Below, one piece after another: positions 22,861 through 34,119 of a stretch of DNA of 64,000 bases. Within the stretch, counting starts at the first letter, position 1; each line of letters starts with the position of its first letter. A program made the translations under genes and the position numbers. The DNA is taken from the NCBI GenBank assembly GCA_030062745.1, contig CP099844.1:25792596-25856595 (forward strand), given 5' to 3'. The notes below the pieces were generated by a model. That model did no database searches. It saw only the letters and a list, made by a program, of their open reading frames with translations, and was not told the DNA's origin. This stretch comes from Capitulum mitella. Its lineage: Eukaryota; Arthropoda; Thecostraca; Pollicipedomorpha; Pollicipedidae.

Positions 22861-25700
22861 CGCCCGCGAACGTATCCTGTGACTTGTGAACCCTAGCGGA
22901 GTGTCCGCAAGCACCGACGCTGGACTTGTCGCACACCAGCGGTAAGCCTCCAACGATGTGAACTCGTCATCGCTTCTTAAATATTCCAGAGTGAATCCGA
23001 TCGCGCTCCCTTACCCTAGCCGAAATAAAGGACGGGATAGAATTTCAAACCTCTCGGAAGCACCAAAGCCAAGGGGAATTTAAAACACAAAAGGACCAAC
23101 TGAAAGGGGCCAAGGTACGCACATGTCATCGCCATAACTAACAACAGCGCTACCACTTGGCCCCAGGCCTATCCATTCAAACGAATGGCACAGCGGCGAC
23201 CTTCTAGACATGGAGCCGTGGCACACCGCACGACACTTGGCGCTCGCAACGTCGTGAATGCTTCCAGAAGCACGCGCAAAAACCGCCTCGTCGAAGAAAC
23301 ATACCAAAGGCAGAGGAGATCAATCACAGTCCGTCTCGCTAGTTCCCCGATATGGCGCGGCTGAGCCGTAAACTCGTCCGGCCCAGCTTCAGTCACGAGC
23401 AGCCCCCCCCCCCCCCCAGAGACGGCTCTCACGCGGCACCAAGGTGGCCGTGCTCGGGGAGGGGGCCCGTCAAAGCCGGCGCCTTCATTCGCGACGAAGA
23501 CACACGAACGCTCGCATGTCGACGTAGAGGACAAGGGGGACACGATCGAATCACAGCGGAACAGTGGTGAAAAGGCGTTTTGGTGTTTAGCAACGCGAAA
23601 ACGAAATATCCAGGACAGGATTATGCTCCACAGAAATTCAAAAGTGTAAATAGACTTCATTCTCATTTTGGCAAAATCTCAAGCAATATGACAAATGCCT
23701 GTAACAGTACAACGGTTGCGCTGGAAAATGCGAAAAATGAATTTCAAGCCATAAAGTTTAGTAATGCCCCCGTCCCTGCCAGACCACCATAAGATGTGGC
23801 GAATGCCGAACTTCCTTGGTCCCAAACGAGGCAATCTGCGCAAAACAATGTGGACAAAACCTTACGGATACGACCCCAAACACGAAGCAAGCATATTGAA
23901 ACGACTATTAAGAGTTCGCGTTTCCTGTTTGTAGGTTCCGTAAAATGTATGTGCAAAACGAAACTGTATGCCCAAACACCAGGAATACAAACCGTTTCCA
24001 ACACTACAAGTCGGAATTTCACTGATGAAATGACAACCCTCGAAACTTCTTGTCAATCGTCGGGCCTTAGCTGATCCGCCTGGGTTGATGAAAAACGGTC
24101 CGAACAAGTGGTCTGAAAAGAATAAATGACATACACACTGCGGATATCAACTTGAACAACGCTCACTGACCTAACGTGTTTTTACCTTCCCTACATAACG
24201 GCACATTCTTGCTGAACGATTTTTGACTGGACACTGGATCTCTTTTTGGCAGAAATTTGACGTTAAGGAAACAAAACAGCAATATTTGACATACAAACGT
24301 TCTTTCACGCCCAGAGCAATCATAACATGCGGAAAGTGCACCTCTGATGCACTTCAGATACGTCTTTGCAACAGCGTAAGACGTTGCGAGACATAGATAG
24401 TTTACGCGGTCTTTTTTCGCCACACCATTTCAACTCGATGTATCATGCTTTCATGAATGTCAACTGGGTATACTTACTTTTCATTCTTCAGCAAAAGATA
24501 ACATGTGAGAATTTACCACAGTCCAAGAACATTATCAGAATTTATAACTCCACATTTTCATGTTTTCTTTGAGGCGAGAACACAAGCTTAAACAAGAGAC
24601 GACGGCTGTCGGATTAAGAGCTTCTTCAAAGTTATCGTGGTTCATAGTGAGACCGCATCACCACCCCATCAATCATGGCAATTATCTCTGCAGGGCTGCG
24701 GGGGACATGCCCCCGCAGTTTTCCAGCACTGTTGCTTTGTTCCCCCCATTTTTAAGGCATCACCTACGTATTTCCAATTAGCGACACAGTGCCTTAAACT
24801 CTGAAATCTAACAAATGGGATTTCAAACGTAGTTTGCCATACAACGCCTGAAAAAAGTTGTCTTCATCCCCCTGCCCTATTTATTCTTGGTGGATTGCAG
24901 ACAGGTTGTCCTCCCCCGTCCCCATTCCGACATTGCGGCTAAACCCATGCCATCGATAATTCAAGCAAAACAGCTTCATGTACACTGGCGCCGTATACAT
25001 ATAACAAATCATTTTACATGCATTCGTAAACACATATCGTCGGTCTGACTACTGGGTTCAATGCTAAACAGCCAGACAATGTTTGGTGAAACCAATCCCG
25101 GCTTCGTGGATGTACGGCACTCATAAAGGTATTTAAGAATTCCAACCTGCCGCGGATAACGATGCTTTCTACGGGCGCTTCACCAAGCAAAGCTCTGCCG
25201 ATGGCTACAGGGTGGTATCACAGGGTTAAATAGGACTGATCTAAATAGGCTCCAACAGGGCAAAACTTTAGAAACGTCTAGTCGGTGGCCAACAGGGCAG
25301 CTATAGCACGTTTTAACAAGATGTACCAAAAATGACAGTATCATCGCCATAATAACTTGGAGAAGCCTCCTTCACTTTGTCACTCATCTGAGCATGAGGT
25401 AAAGGTTTCGCGTATTCGTGAGCAATCGAACATTTGCGCGTGTACGCTTCACTTTGTGTTCGCTTGCCCAAACCAGTTAGAAAATTCCACAAATGGGTCA
25501 GAGCTCGCTTTGCTGTGCCACGAGCGTAGCAGGGAGCATGCTAGGACGGCAAACCTTCTGACAATGTTCACAGGTCTACGTCCAACATGAACGTGAGCGA
25601 AACCCCATCCCGGGAGCTAACTACCAAGAACGCCCATGAACACAGAAATCGCAGTCTTCCCCCCAACTAGCAGTCGGACGGAGAGCCGAACCCGTCACCG
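22861..25700. other. Intergenic or 5' intronic stretch without a recognised gene
   Basis: Composition falls from GC-rich to mixed. There is a C16 run at about 23402-23417 and a perfect 9-bp hairpin at 24696-24718 (ctgcggggg, 5-base loop, inverted copy). No exon or transposon protein is recognised. Confidence 0.5.
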
Positions 25701-26720
25701 CCGTCCCACCGCCTGTGTCTGGCTCCTGCCGATGGGCCCCGGGCGGCTAATGACCGACCCGGCAACAGCGCTGCGCGCGCGCCGCCTGCACGGGCCCCGC
25801 CGGGCCATTATCATAAATTACCGGCCGGCCCCCTCGCCGCAGCGTGACGCGCAGCATTTTCAGCGGGACTGAAAAGCACTCCAAAACTGATCGATCAGCA
25901 GCCTTTGAGCCCACGGGAGCCAGCCGGTCAGGAGCAGGTCTGCCCTCCTCTCCAGCTGCTCAGGCTCGTGGGGAGATGAGCTGCGGCCGCGCCAGACGCC
26001 TATTTTTGACGAGCGTCCCTGTGACGTCACCGGCAGGCCGGCAACGGCCACGCGTCCGCCCCCGGGGCAGCCCCTTGCCGACCTGGCACGCTGCCATGCC
26101 GTCCAACGCGTGTCATTGGTCTGCGCCGGCCTCTGCCGTCGCGCCGAAACAAAGCGGGCACATGTAAACAGACCCGACTGCGCATGCGCGGCCGACCGGC
26201 GGCGGACGAAAGCTGTCCAATAAATAACGCAACAGAAACCCGGGCACGTAACTCACGAACGACACGACGTATCGAAAAACCAATCGCACCATCGAATCGA
26301 GCATGCCCGAGTTGCACTTACCGCTGATTATCTCCTCTGAAACTGCTGCATTACCGTGGAAATCGTCCGAAACCCGCGCCCCACGCGCACACCGCCACAC
26401 AGACGACCTGAAAAACGCTTTTCCAAGCGGGCCGCAGCCGCCGAATCCCCCGCGGCGGTCACGTGACGCAAGTTCCCGGATGAAGCGCTCCCCACTGGCT
26501 CCGTCATTATCCAAGGCCGGAGAAATTCGCTTTAGCGTTTCGGAGGGTCGATGGCAATTACGGCTGGCGGGCGGGCGGCGGCGGCGGCGGACAGAGAGCG
26601 GGAGCCGGGTGGCCTTTTGTGCGGCGGCGGCCGGCTGCCGGGGAGAGAGCGCCGGAGCGGGCGGCCGGGACAACGGTCAACAGGACGCCGGCCTCACCGG
26701 GTATAATTAAGGGGGACGCC
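25700..26720. promoter_or_regulatory. CpG island-like block with NRF1 and CRE sites
   Basis: GC-rich block with a full palindromic CRE TGACGTCA at 26022-26029 and a perfect NRF1-type palindrome TGCGCATGCGC at 26179-26189. A ggcggcggcggcgg run lies near 26575-26592. NRF1 sites mark CpG-island promoters in animals. The block is some 3.5 kb upstream of PCGF exon 1 on the minus strand and could hold its transcription start, or that of a divergent plus-strand transcript. Confidence 0.5.
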
Positions 26721-28029
26721 GGGCGCACGGATGGACGTGGGGTGCCATTAGGGACCGGTCTGGCGTGCCCAATGCCGACAGAATGGCATGCGTGCTCGCT
26801 GCGCAGTACTGCGTTCGGCGGCCGCGGGACCCAGTAGGGTTTGTAACAGGCTAGGAAGTGATGCGTATGGCCTCGCGTGCCTGGCCTTCTGCAGTCTAGC
26901 GTTCAGGCCTGAAGATCATGTTTGTAATGCAGTTCATGGATAATTAATAGAAGCGGCAACTTTTTGGAAAACTAATGATAAATATTTCGTATAAGGTAAA
27001 ACATCCATTAAAATCGGACGAATTTAAACGTTACATGAAATATGGAAAACTTACGGACGCCTAGTAAAGTTCGCCATCCATGACACATTAGACCATTGCA
27101 TCCTTTTTAATTTATCCCATGAAAACTTCGTTTCATCTGTTGGTGATATGTCATCGAGCAATATTCCAAGCTTCCCTTTCACGATTGACTCGAATTTTCA
27201 CCGTCTGGCGTGAGGAACTTGACATGCATTCTAAAATCTTGAAAATGTCTGAAACAGTCATGCACATCTCCCTACATTTTGTTTTCATCATTACACTATT
27301 GCGGCGTTATTCCGTGTAAAGAACGTCTTGTGCCGTGTCAGTCTTATTCATAGTAAGGAGGGGCGGCGTTGGGGCACTGAAAATGGGAAAATAACTCAAA
27401 TATTTCGGAATCCCACAGGCCCTTTTAAATGATATTATTTCATCTTATTCACGTTATTCCTTCGACACCCCACACAGCGTTTTCGCAGCCGAAATAATTC
27501 CCTCATTTGTGTCTTGGTTTACAATACCTTCCACACATTTCGCTAATCACTCATGACATCACTCACGCTTTCAGGACTCTTGTCCTGGACTGACTCATCC
27601 ACAGCTCACCAAATGATGCACCATAAACAGTCGTTCATCATGACCTTATTCATGAAAAACTAACTTATTTGGCACACCCATAAGCGCACCAACCGTGATA
27701 ACGCCCACACTTTCAATTCACTTACATCTCGCTTTCATGAAATGAGGGATTCTGTCTGCAGTATTGACAATTTGTTCAAACCCACTACCGTTTCACTGGC
27801 CTCACCCGTTCGGGAACTTATTTGCCTACATTCACAGGTATCGTTTTGCCTAAATGATTTGAGGACTGGGAGCCGAGGCGGAAGACAACCTAATTTCTCA
27901 CCAAATGTGGGTTTCTCAACAGCTTTACGTCACTTCAACGGCTGCGGTTTCCATTTGTACTAATGCTCTTAAATAGATAATGAGGTGCAAATACCCCATT
28001 ATATATTTGTGAAGCCACTAACTTGTCCC

Positions 28030-28031
<2 letters not shown>
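26721..28031. other. AT-rich stretch without a recognised gene
   Basis: From about 26900 the sequence switches to AT-rich. No exon is recognised. Bases 27860-28031 resemble 30714-30856: both have gagccgagg, then gacaacctaa, then atgggtttctcaac-like words before a (TA)n tract, and so belong to one repeat-tail family. Confidence 0.5.
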
Positions 28032-28087
<56 letters not shown>

Positions 28088-28088
28088 T

Positions 28089-28134
<46 letters not shown>

Positions 28135-28152
28135 CTGTGTGTGTGTGTGTCT
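28032..28152. repeat. Compound microsatellite (TA)n-(GATA)n-(GT)n
   Basis: TA units to about 28085, then roughly twelve GATA units to 28134, then GT units. This is a three-motif compound tract. Confidence 0.97.
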
Positions 28153-28982
28153 GTGTAAATGCTGTCTTTCAAGTGTCGTTTACAAAAGACCAACTCATTT
28201 TGGCCTTCTCTAGATTCCTTTCCTTTTGCTCAATATAGGCTCGATTCGCGTTTGTTCTTATTTCGGCCGCGTGTGGTAACATTTCGGCATGTCATGGTGT
28301 TCCATTTGCGGCATTAGCGACTGCGGAGTGGGCGTCTATTAGCGCTCGCTGCAATGAACAAATCGCGACATTTTCCTTTTTATTTCACAGTTGCTGGAAA
28401 CCTAAGAACATTAAGAAAAATGTATGGGTATCGTCGAAATCAGCAATCTTCTTTACATAAAATGTTGCTATTTTTGTTATGAAAGCAACGAAAATGAATC
28501 CGCACTTTTTGTCTTGCTGAACCTTTACGGAGGTTAAATTGCACTGTGCACGTCGATTTTATCATCTGGAAACCGTGTCCAGCCACACAAAAAGCTTTTG
28601 CAGCTGCGGTTACTTCCGTTTTAAGAATGTGCAATAGTGAAACATACATTCTCAATGTGTGGCGAACGGAACTGCATGACTTCTGGCACACTCAACCTTT
28701 AGATGTACCCACACTTTTTAATTTAACCCGGCACTGGCTGGGGATATTCTGGCACTTTCCATCTAGGGGGGAGAGGGCGCTTAGCGTCCACCTGGTCCAT
28801 CTCAAGAATCAATCGCTCGATTTCGCTGATTTAACCGGTAATCGATAGCACTCAACCGTGCGGTCTCGTGACACACGTTTGTTATGTTTGGGTCACTGAC
28901 GACGTAATAGGTCATGTCAAACACCCTCCCAAAAAGATTATTGCTTTATCATTATTATTATTAATCAAAACGAAGAGCTCAC

Positions 28983-29040
28983 CGAGACTGAAGTTTCCAT
29001 GGTAGTATGTCCCAGGCAGCTTGCAGTTCCCGAGTGCCAC
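28983..29040 (-). CDS. Possible isolated coding exon, function unknown
   Basis: A 58-base minus-strand segment sits between a plausible acceptor (gacctctggtcag) and a good GTGAGC donor. One frame reads ALGNCKLPGTYYHGNFSL, which looks protein-like, but I recognise no family and no partner exon. The short length makes chance likely. Confidence 0.22.
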
Positions 29041-29639
29041 CTGACCAGAGGTCATCAAAGGTCAAGGCCACTGGCGAGGTTTGCTTTGACGTCCGTGTGA
29101 ACAGGTCATGTAATCAGGGGCGCGGAACTCCTCCACAGTTGGGGGAGGGGCGAAGAGGGCAAAGAAGCATTTGGGCCAATTCTTTCCAGTCATCGCCCAT
29201 AGGGCCAATGTTAAACTTCAAAAAAGCTGGGGGCGGCTGCCCCCATGCCCCCCCCCCCCTTGCTTCCCGCGTCCCTGCATGTTTCCTATCGCACTGACAG
29301 GCAAGTTCTAAAAAGGCACTTTAAAACAGTTTTTCGGATGAGTAAAACCTTCGAATAACTCTCATAATCATCTATCATGCCATACAGTAACAATCTGGAG
29401 ATTCCACCGTCAAGTATAGCGAGTATAGCGTGCGTAGTTTTTTATCTCCCTCAAAGTGTCCTGTGACAAGCTTTGATTTTAATCATTTCATTGTGCTGGT
29501 GCACAAACCCGTACCTTTGATCATATATGCAACAGCATATGGACACAGATACATTAAATATACGCATCAGCTAAATAAACCGTCGTATTATAATGCACAA
29601 AGCATGCACCGAGGACGTCCGCGGGACTCCGGCTAGCGC

Positions 29640-30330
29640 TCTCCGCGTGACGAGCTTGCGCAAGTTGCAACTTATCAGCCGGCCGGGGTCTGAACAGGTC
29701 CAGCATCGTCTAAAGCCTTTTGATTAGCGTCCTTTCAGCCGGTGCCACAACAGTGCGGCGTTTTTTCATATCACAAAAACAAAGACAAATGGAGTTCGAG
29801 AAGCTTGTTGCTTCCGCTGCTCAGTGGGCCTTCAGGCTGGGCTTCACTGTGTGCACCATTCGCTCCAGCGGACCATTGGACTGTAGTCTCTAAGCCGAAA
29901 TTCTGATGTTTGGTGTCTAGTTGCGTCATGAAATCTTCAAACTCTCTAGAGGTCAGCTATGGCCGTTGTCGGTTACTGTTTGTACTGGAATTGTGTACCG
30001 CTTGAATATCTCTGACAGCTGTTTTGAGGGGGATTATTTTTTCCGTTGATACAGTCTGTGGTCATTCTGAATGAATACCAACCACTACTATAAGCCGACC
30101 GGCTTCTAAACGGTCGGTAAACGGACCGGCAAAATCCAAACGAACTCGTTGCCATGGCTTTCAGATGCACTCCCATGACTGAAGAAATACAGATGATCGC
30201 TCACTTCTCACAGCTTGACATCTAGCGCAATCCTGCACGACCTTTTCGACCTGATTTTCGACCTGATATTCATCCATTGCTACAGGCCAATGATGTGCTA
30301 CATAAAAATTAGGGATCATTTTGTTACAAA
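29640..30330 (-). pseudogene. Ty3/gypsy-like retrotransposon integrase fragment
   Basis: Minus-strand integrase core of an LTR retrotransposon, which would join element DNA to the genome. In order I see VQDCARCQAVRSER (zinc-finger tail) near 30230, PWQRVRLDFAGPF near 30140 (first catalytic Asp), a stretch matching the family's KTA-VRDIQAVF region, then PVQTVTDNG near 29970 (second Asp), and ERMVHTVKPSLKAH near 29840 at the position of the family's ER-VQTFK helix. Frames shift several times and stops interrupt. No LTR, reverse transcriptase or protease is seen nearby, so this is an orphan fragment. Confidence 0.75.
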
Positions 30331-30854
30331 AAGTATTGGAAACTAACAGAAATTATCAAAGGTTATTGGAAAATTAACGTACGGAGGCATTTAGTTCGAC
30401 AGATCGGGTGCTTTAAATTTGTATTTATAATTCTTCAAAACAAAAAAATTGTTTTGTAGCGTAGCATTTCGTAGTTGTCGCCATCTAGTGGATCCGACAG
30501 TAGCTAGTGATATATCTTGCTACTAATATGTACTGACCCGAAGTCGCTAATGACGCAAATGAAACGCCACGCTTTTTCTTTCGTATGACGTTTCGTAACA
30601 GTAACACGACTGCAAAAGCAGGTTTTAACTTAAGTTTTGTATCGATCGTTCAAAATAAAAGGCTACGGCGGCAGCAGTGATATTGAACTCAAGGACGTCA
30701 ATTTTTGTAAATGACTGAGGGGGCCGAGCCGAGGACCCGACAACCTAACCTCCACCCAAATATGGGTTTCTCAACGTATTTAGCCCACTTTTGATCAACG
30801 GAAATCTATAACTTTTTTGCTGCTATTTATCAAATGAAACTTGCATTTATCCAC

Positions 30855-30856
<2 letters not shown>

Positions 30857-30905
<49 letters not shown>
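30857..30905. repeat. (TA)n microsatellite with interruptions
   Basis: TA tract broken by one TAC. It is preceded by a tail (gacaacctaacctccaccca) related to those preceding the tracts at 122 and 28032. Confidence 0.9.
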
Positions 30906-31089
30906 GAAGATAGAAAAACAGATACATCTTTTTAGACTTTATTCCGTACTTTCTGCGATACATTGCTTTAAACTTTATTTCTGTTTTTATTCTTTACTTT
31001 CTACTCTAATTTATTGTGGCCGTTCTTTTCGTTATTATTGCTAATTTTCCTTTAAAACTGTCAGAAAATATTGGGGAAGGGAGCAAACC

Positions 31090-32480
31090 AACTTAAAGAG
31101 AGCCTAAATCAACATTGGATGGATCAGGTCAGGGCCCTCTCAAGAGAATACAAATCGACACCCCTAACTGAACTGGAGACCACTGTTGTTTAGGCACCAT
31201 AGGGCTCCATCACATTTTTATGCCCCATTAGAGCTCTGTTAGACCCATTTACAAGGTCCTTCCGGATTTTAGCAGGCGCTAATGACGGCCCGTCCTGTTG
31301 AGGCCCTGATCAAATCTTTCAGGCCCATTTGAGAAAAATTTAATATTTATAGGGCATGAAGCACACGCAAACTTTTGAAGGCTGCCAAGATCTTCACGAA
31401 CGCTAATAATTTTTGAAAGGCCCTCCAGCCCTCACAAAGCCCAGCTCATGTCCTTGTGAAATCTTGCAGGTCTTCGTATGAGCCCACCAAATAGTTTGAG
31501 GGCCTCTCAAATTTTTTTCTGGTTTATGAAAGCCTTTCAGCATTCTCTTGCGACTTTAAGAGGGTCTTCAAAAATTCTGCGGCCCGTACACTACTATGAC
31601 TGTCCTCCAGACTTCTGGCTGCCCTGTAGATCTTTGCGTTGACTCCCCGTATTTTTAAGGGCACGTACAGCTCCGTGAAGGTCGGCTGAGAATTTGTGCC
31701 TCATTATATATTTGTGAAGACACTCCAATCAAATCGAGGGCCCTTCAGGGTCTTGTGATGGCCCTCGACCTTTGAAGAAGGCCATTAAAATGTTTAGAGT
31801 GGTCCTCGCACGATCCAGGGGCCCCTATACATTTATATGAGGCCTCAATTTTTCGTGACACATGATCGGAGCCTGATGAAGGTTCCTCACACTACCGTGG
31901 AGAACTATGGGCATTTACAAGGGCCCTCCAGATTTTAGTGGGCCCTGATCAGATTCTGCCGAGTCATCTCAATCCTTTTTTGGCTTTGTTTTAGTCTTTC
32001 AAGTCCGTTTCGGTGTTTATCATGGCCTTTGAGTGTTTTTGAGAACAGTAGGCTACTTCTAAAGGGGCCGGCTCAGTCTTATTCACGGCCTTCATGGTCT
32101 TCGTGTGGGCCTATCAGACGCCCGGAGTGGCCAAAGGCCATTCCAAGCGCCTTCCATTCCATTCAGACCCACTCGGACTTTCATGAGTGTCTCTCGTGGC
32201 TATAGCCATCAGAGCCATTATAGACGCCCTCTAACCTCCATGAGGGCCAGCTTACGCCTTGCGATGGCCATTCCAGGTTTCCACGTGAGACACATCAACT
32301 TTCGGAGGGTCCCTAACGCCGGCAACAGAATCGTAGACATTTCTAAGGGTACGTCGGAATTCCCTGGGTCCCTGACGGGTTTGTGTCGAGTTGTCGAGAG
32401 TCCATTATTTTTCCACCCATTCGAGAGTCCCGACTTCAGCGCAGAAACGCTCTTCAAGGCTGTGTGCGACGTCATGGATG
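31090..32480 (+). repeat. Decayed minisatellite, unit roughly 30 bp
   Basis: Loose copies of a unit like ggccctccagattttagtg recur for about 1.4 kb, usually spaced 25-35 bases apart: GGCCCT or GGCCAT, then a T-rich word, then GTGA/ATGA. Examples are at 31249, 31297, 31420, 31733, 31757 and 31919. Copies are strongly diverged and spacing drifts. A 141-codon open frame at 32105-32530 translates the GC-richer end of the array and shows internal repetition, so I do not call it a gene. Confidence 0.65.
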
Positions 32481-34119
32481 TCGGACAGCGACTCTTGGAA
32501 GCAACAGCGATGCTGAGAGGCCAGTGTTGAGAGGCGCTAACAATATGGCCGGTCGGCAGTCAAGAGTTTAAAAGCCCGTGTGCAAGAAGTTCAGCCAAGG
32601 TGATCTACATTCACTGTGGAAAACATCTCTTGACCTCACTCTCGCAGAAGGATCAAGGCAGGCGTCCATCGTCAGCCACGTCGTAGTGCTGGTGAGAGAA
32701 GCCTCCAGCTGCCTGGACACTGGTAAAGGACAGAACATAGGTAAAGGCCAGGACAAACCCTCCCCATTCAAAGCTAAATTTTCTCGGATTTCGGCCGTCT
32801 TTTGATGCATAAAGACGGCACATTTTCAGCCAAGGGAAACTATGACCCATTGTCTCCTTTCACTACATACCTACCCTCAGAAGCGCAGGCAGAATTTCCT
32901 CAACGGTCGGCCGGCTCAGGGTGAGTGTAGACCCTTCTTTGTAATGTACACATCCTTCTAAGTTATGCACCGCCTGGAGCATGCTACTGATTATATTGTC
33001 ATGAAAATATGGCTACCTCACGTGCCAGAAACGGCAAAATTATGTTCATTTATGAAAATGAGCAACCCATGACATAAAATGGCACGCTCCCTGGAAGGAA
33101 AATAAACTCATCAAAAAACTGGAATTTTGGGCACTATTGTCCGTTCCCGTCCCTTCTGCTCTTTCTCGTCGAGAGAAACAAAATGCTGAAACCGCCCATG
33201 AACCTGGTTTCCTCTCCTGAACATGCCTCTGCCTACACGACATTTACTTTTCTGAGAAAATCCCACGAACATGGCAATAAAACACAAAACTCCCAAGTAC
33301 CACATCATGCAAGTAGTTTACTTTTTCATTGTTTATTCTAGCATTTTGCGATTATGTTGACTTTTCTTTGTTTGCGCTCATTGGAATTCAACACGTAGAA
33401 TAGTAAGATAAAACTAATTAGGTAATGTAGCAGATAAGGGTGTACAAAGATAAGTAAACTAGATTTTAATTACATAGAATGTACCATAAATATACTTACT
33501 TGCGCAAATTTTACACGACGGCTATTTCAGCTAAGAAATACTTGTTGAAATGGAAACACATGCAAAAAGCATTTAGTGTGCATGAGGTAAACAACATAGC
33601 ATTCCAGATGACACGAGCACTTTCACGCACGGGAGCTTGTCAACAGGGACGGAACCAAATATCTCCTGGGGAGTGTCATGGCACCCCAAAACAAAATATG
33701 GACAACCCAAAAGCATAAAGGATGAAATTAGACAACTTAAACAACATACAAGCACTACTGATTACCGCTGAATCGATTTTTCATTGACAAGAATGTGGGA
33801 CAGTGGGTGCGTACTCGGGTCCAGAGATGGGATGTAATAATTTAGTAGTTTTGGGGGCTAGGTGTTGTGTGGGCTAATCAGTCGGTTGGAGAATGCGCTC
33901 TCAAGCTCAAGACCCGTCTTACGATGGTCGAAGGGCGGCACCGGCGTTTCCACGAGTTCTGGGACGCCCTGGAGGAGAAGCGATCTGCGCTGCAGCGGAA
34001 CGCGAGGCCTCCCTGCGCCTGCATAACGGTTCAGCCCCACAGCAGCCGACGTCTGGGCGACATGAGTCGACATGTACGGCGCGGCTAGTGGTCGGCCGCG
34101 TGGCGGTCTGGACTCGCGT
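32481..34119. other. AT-rich stretch without a recognised gene
   Basis: No exon, RNA gene or transposase is recognised on either strand. The GC-richer piece at 33870-34119 adjoins the fold-back repeat and may be part of the same element. Confidence 0.45.

Noticed and set aside
32105-32530. 141-codon frame
   Set aside because: It lies in the decayed minisatellite and shows the array's internal repetition.
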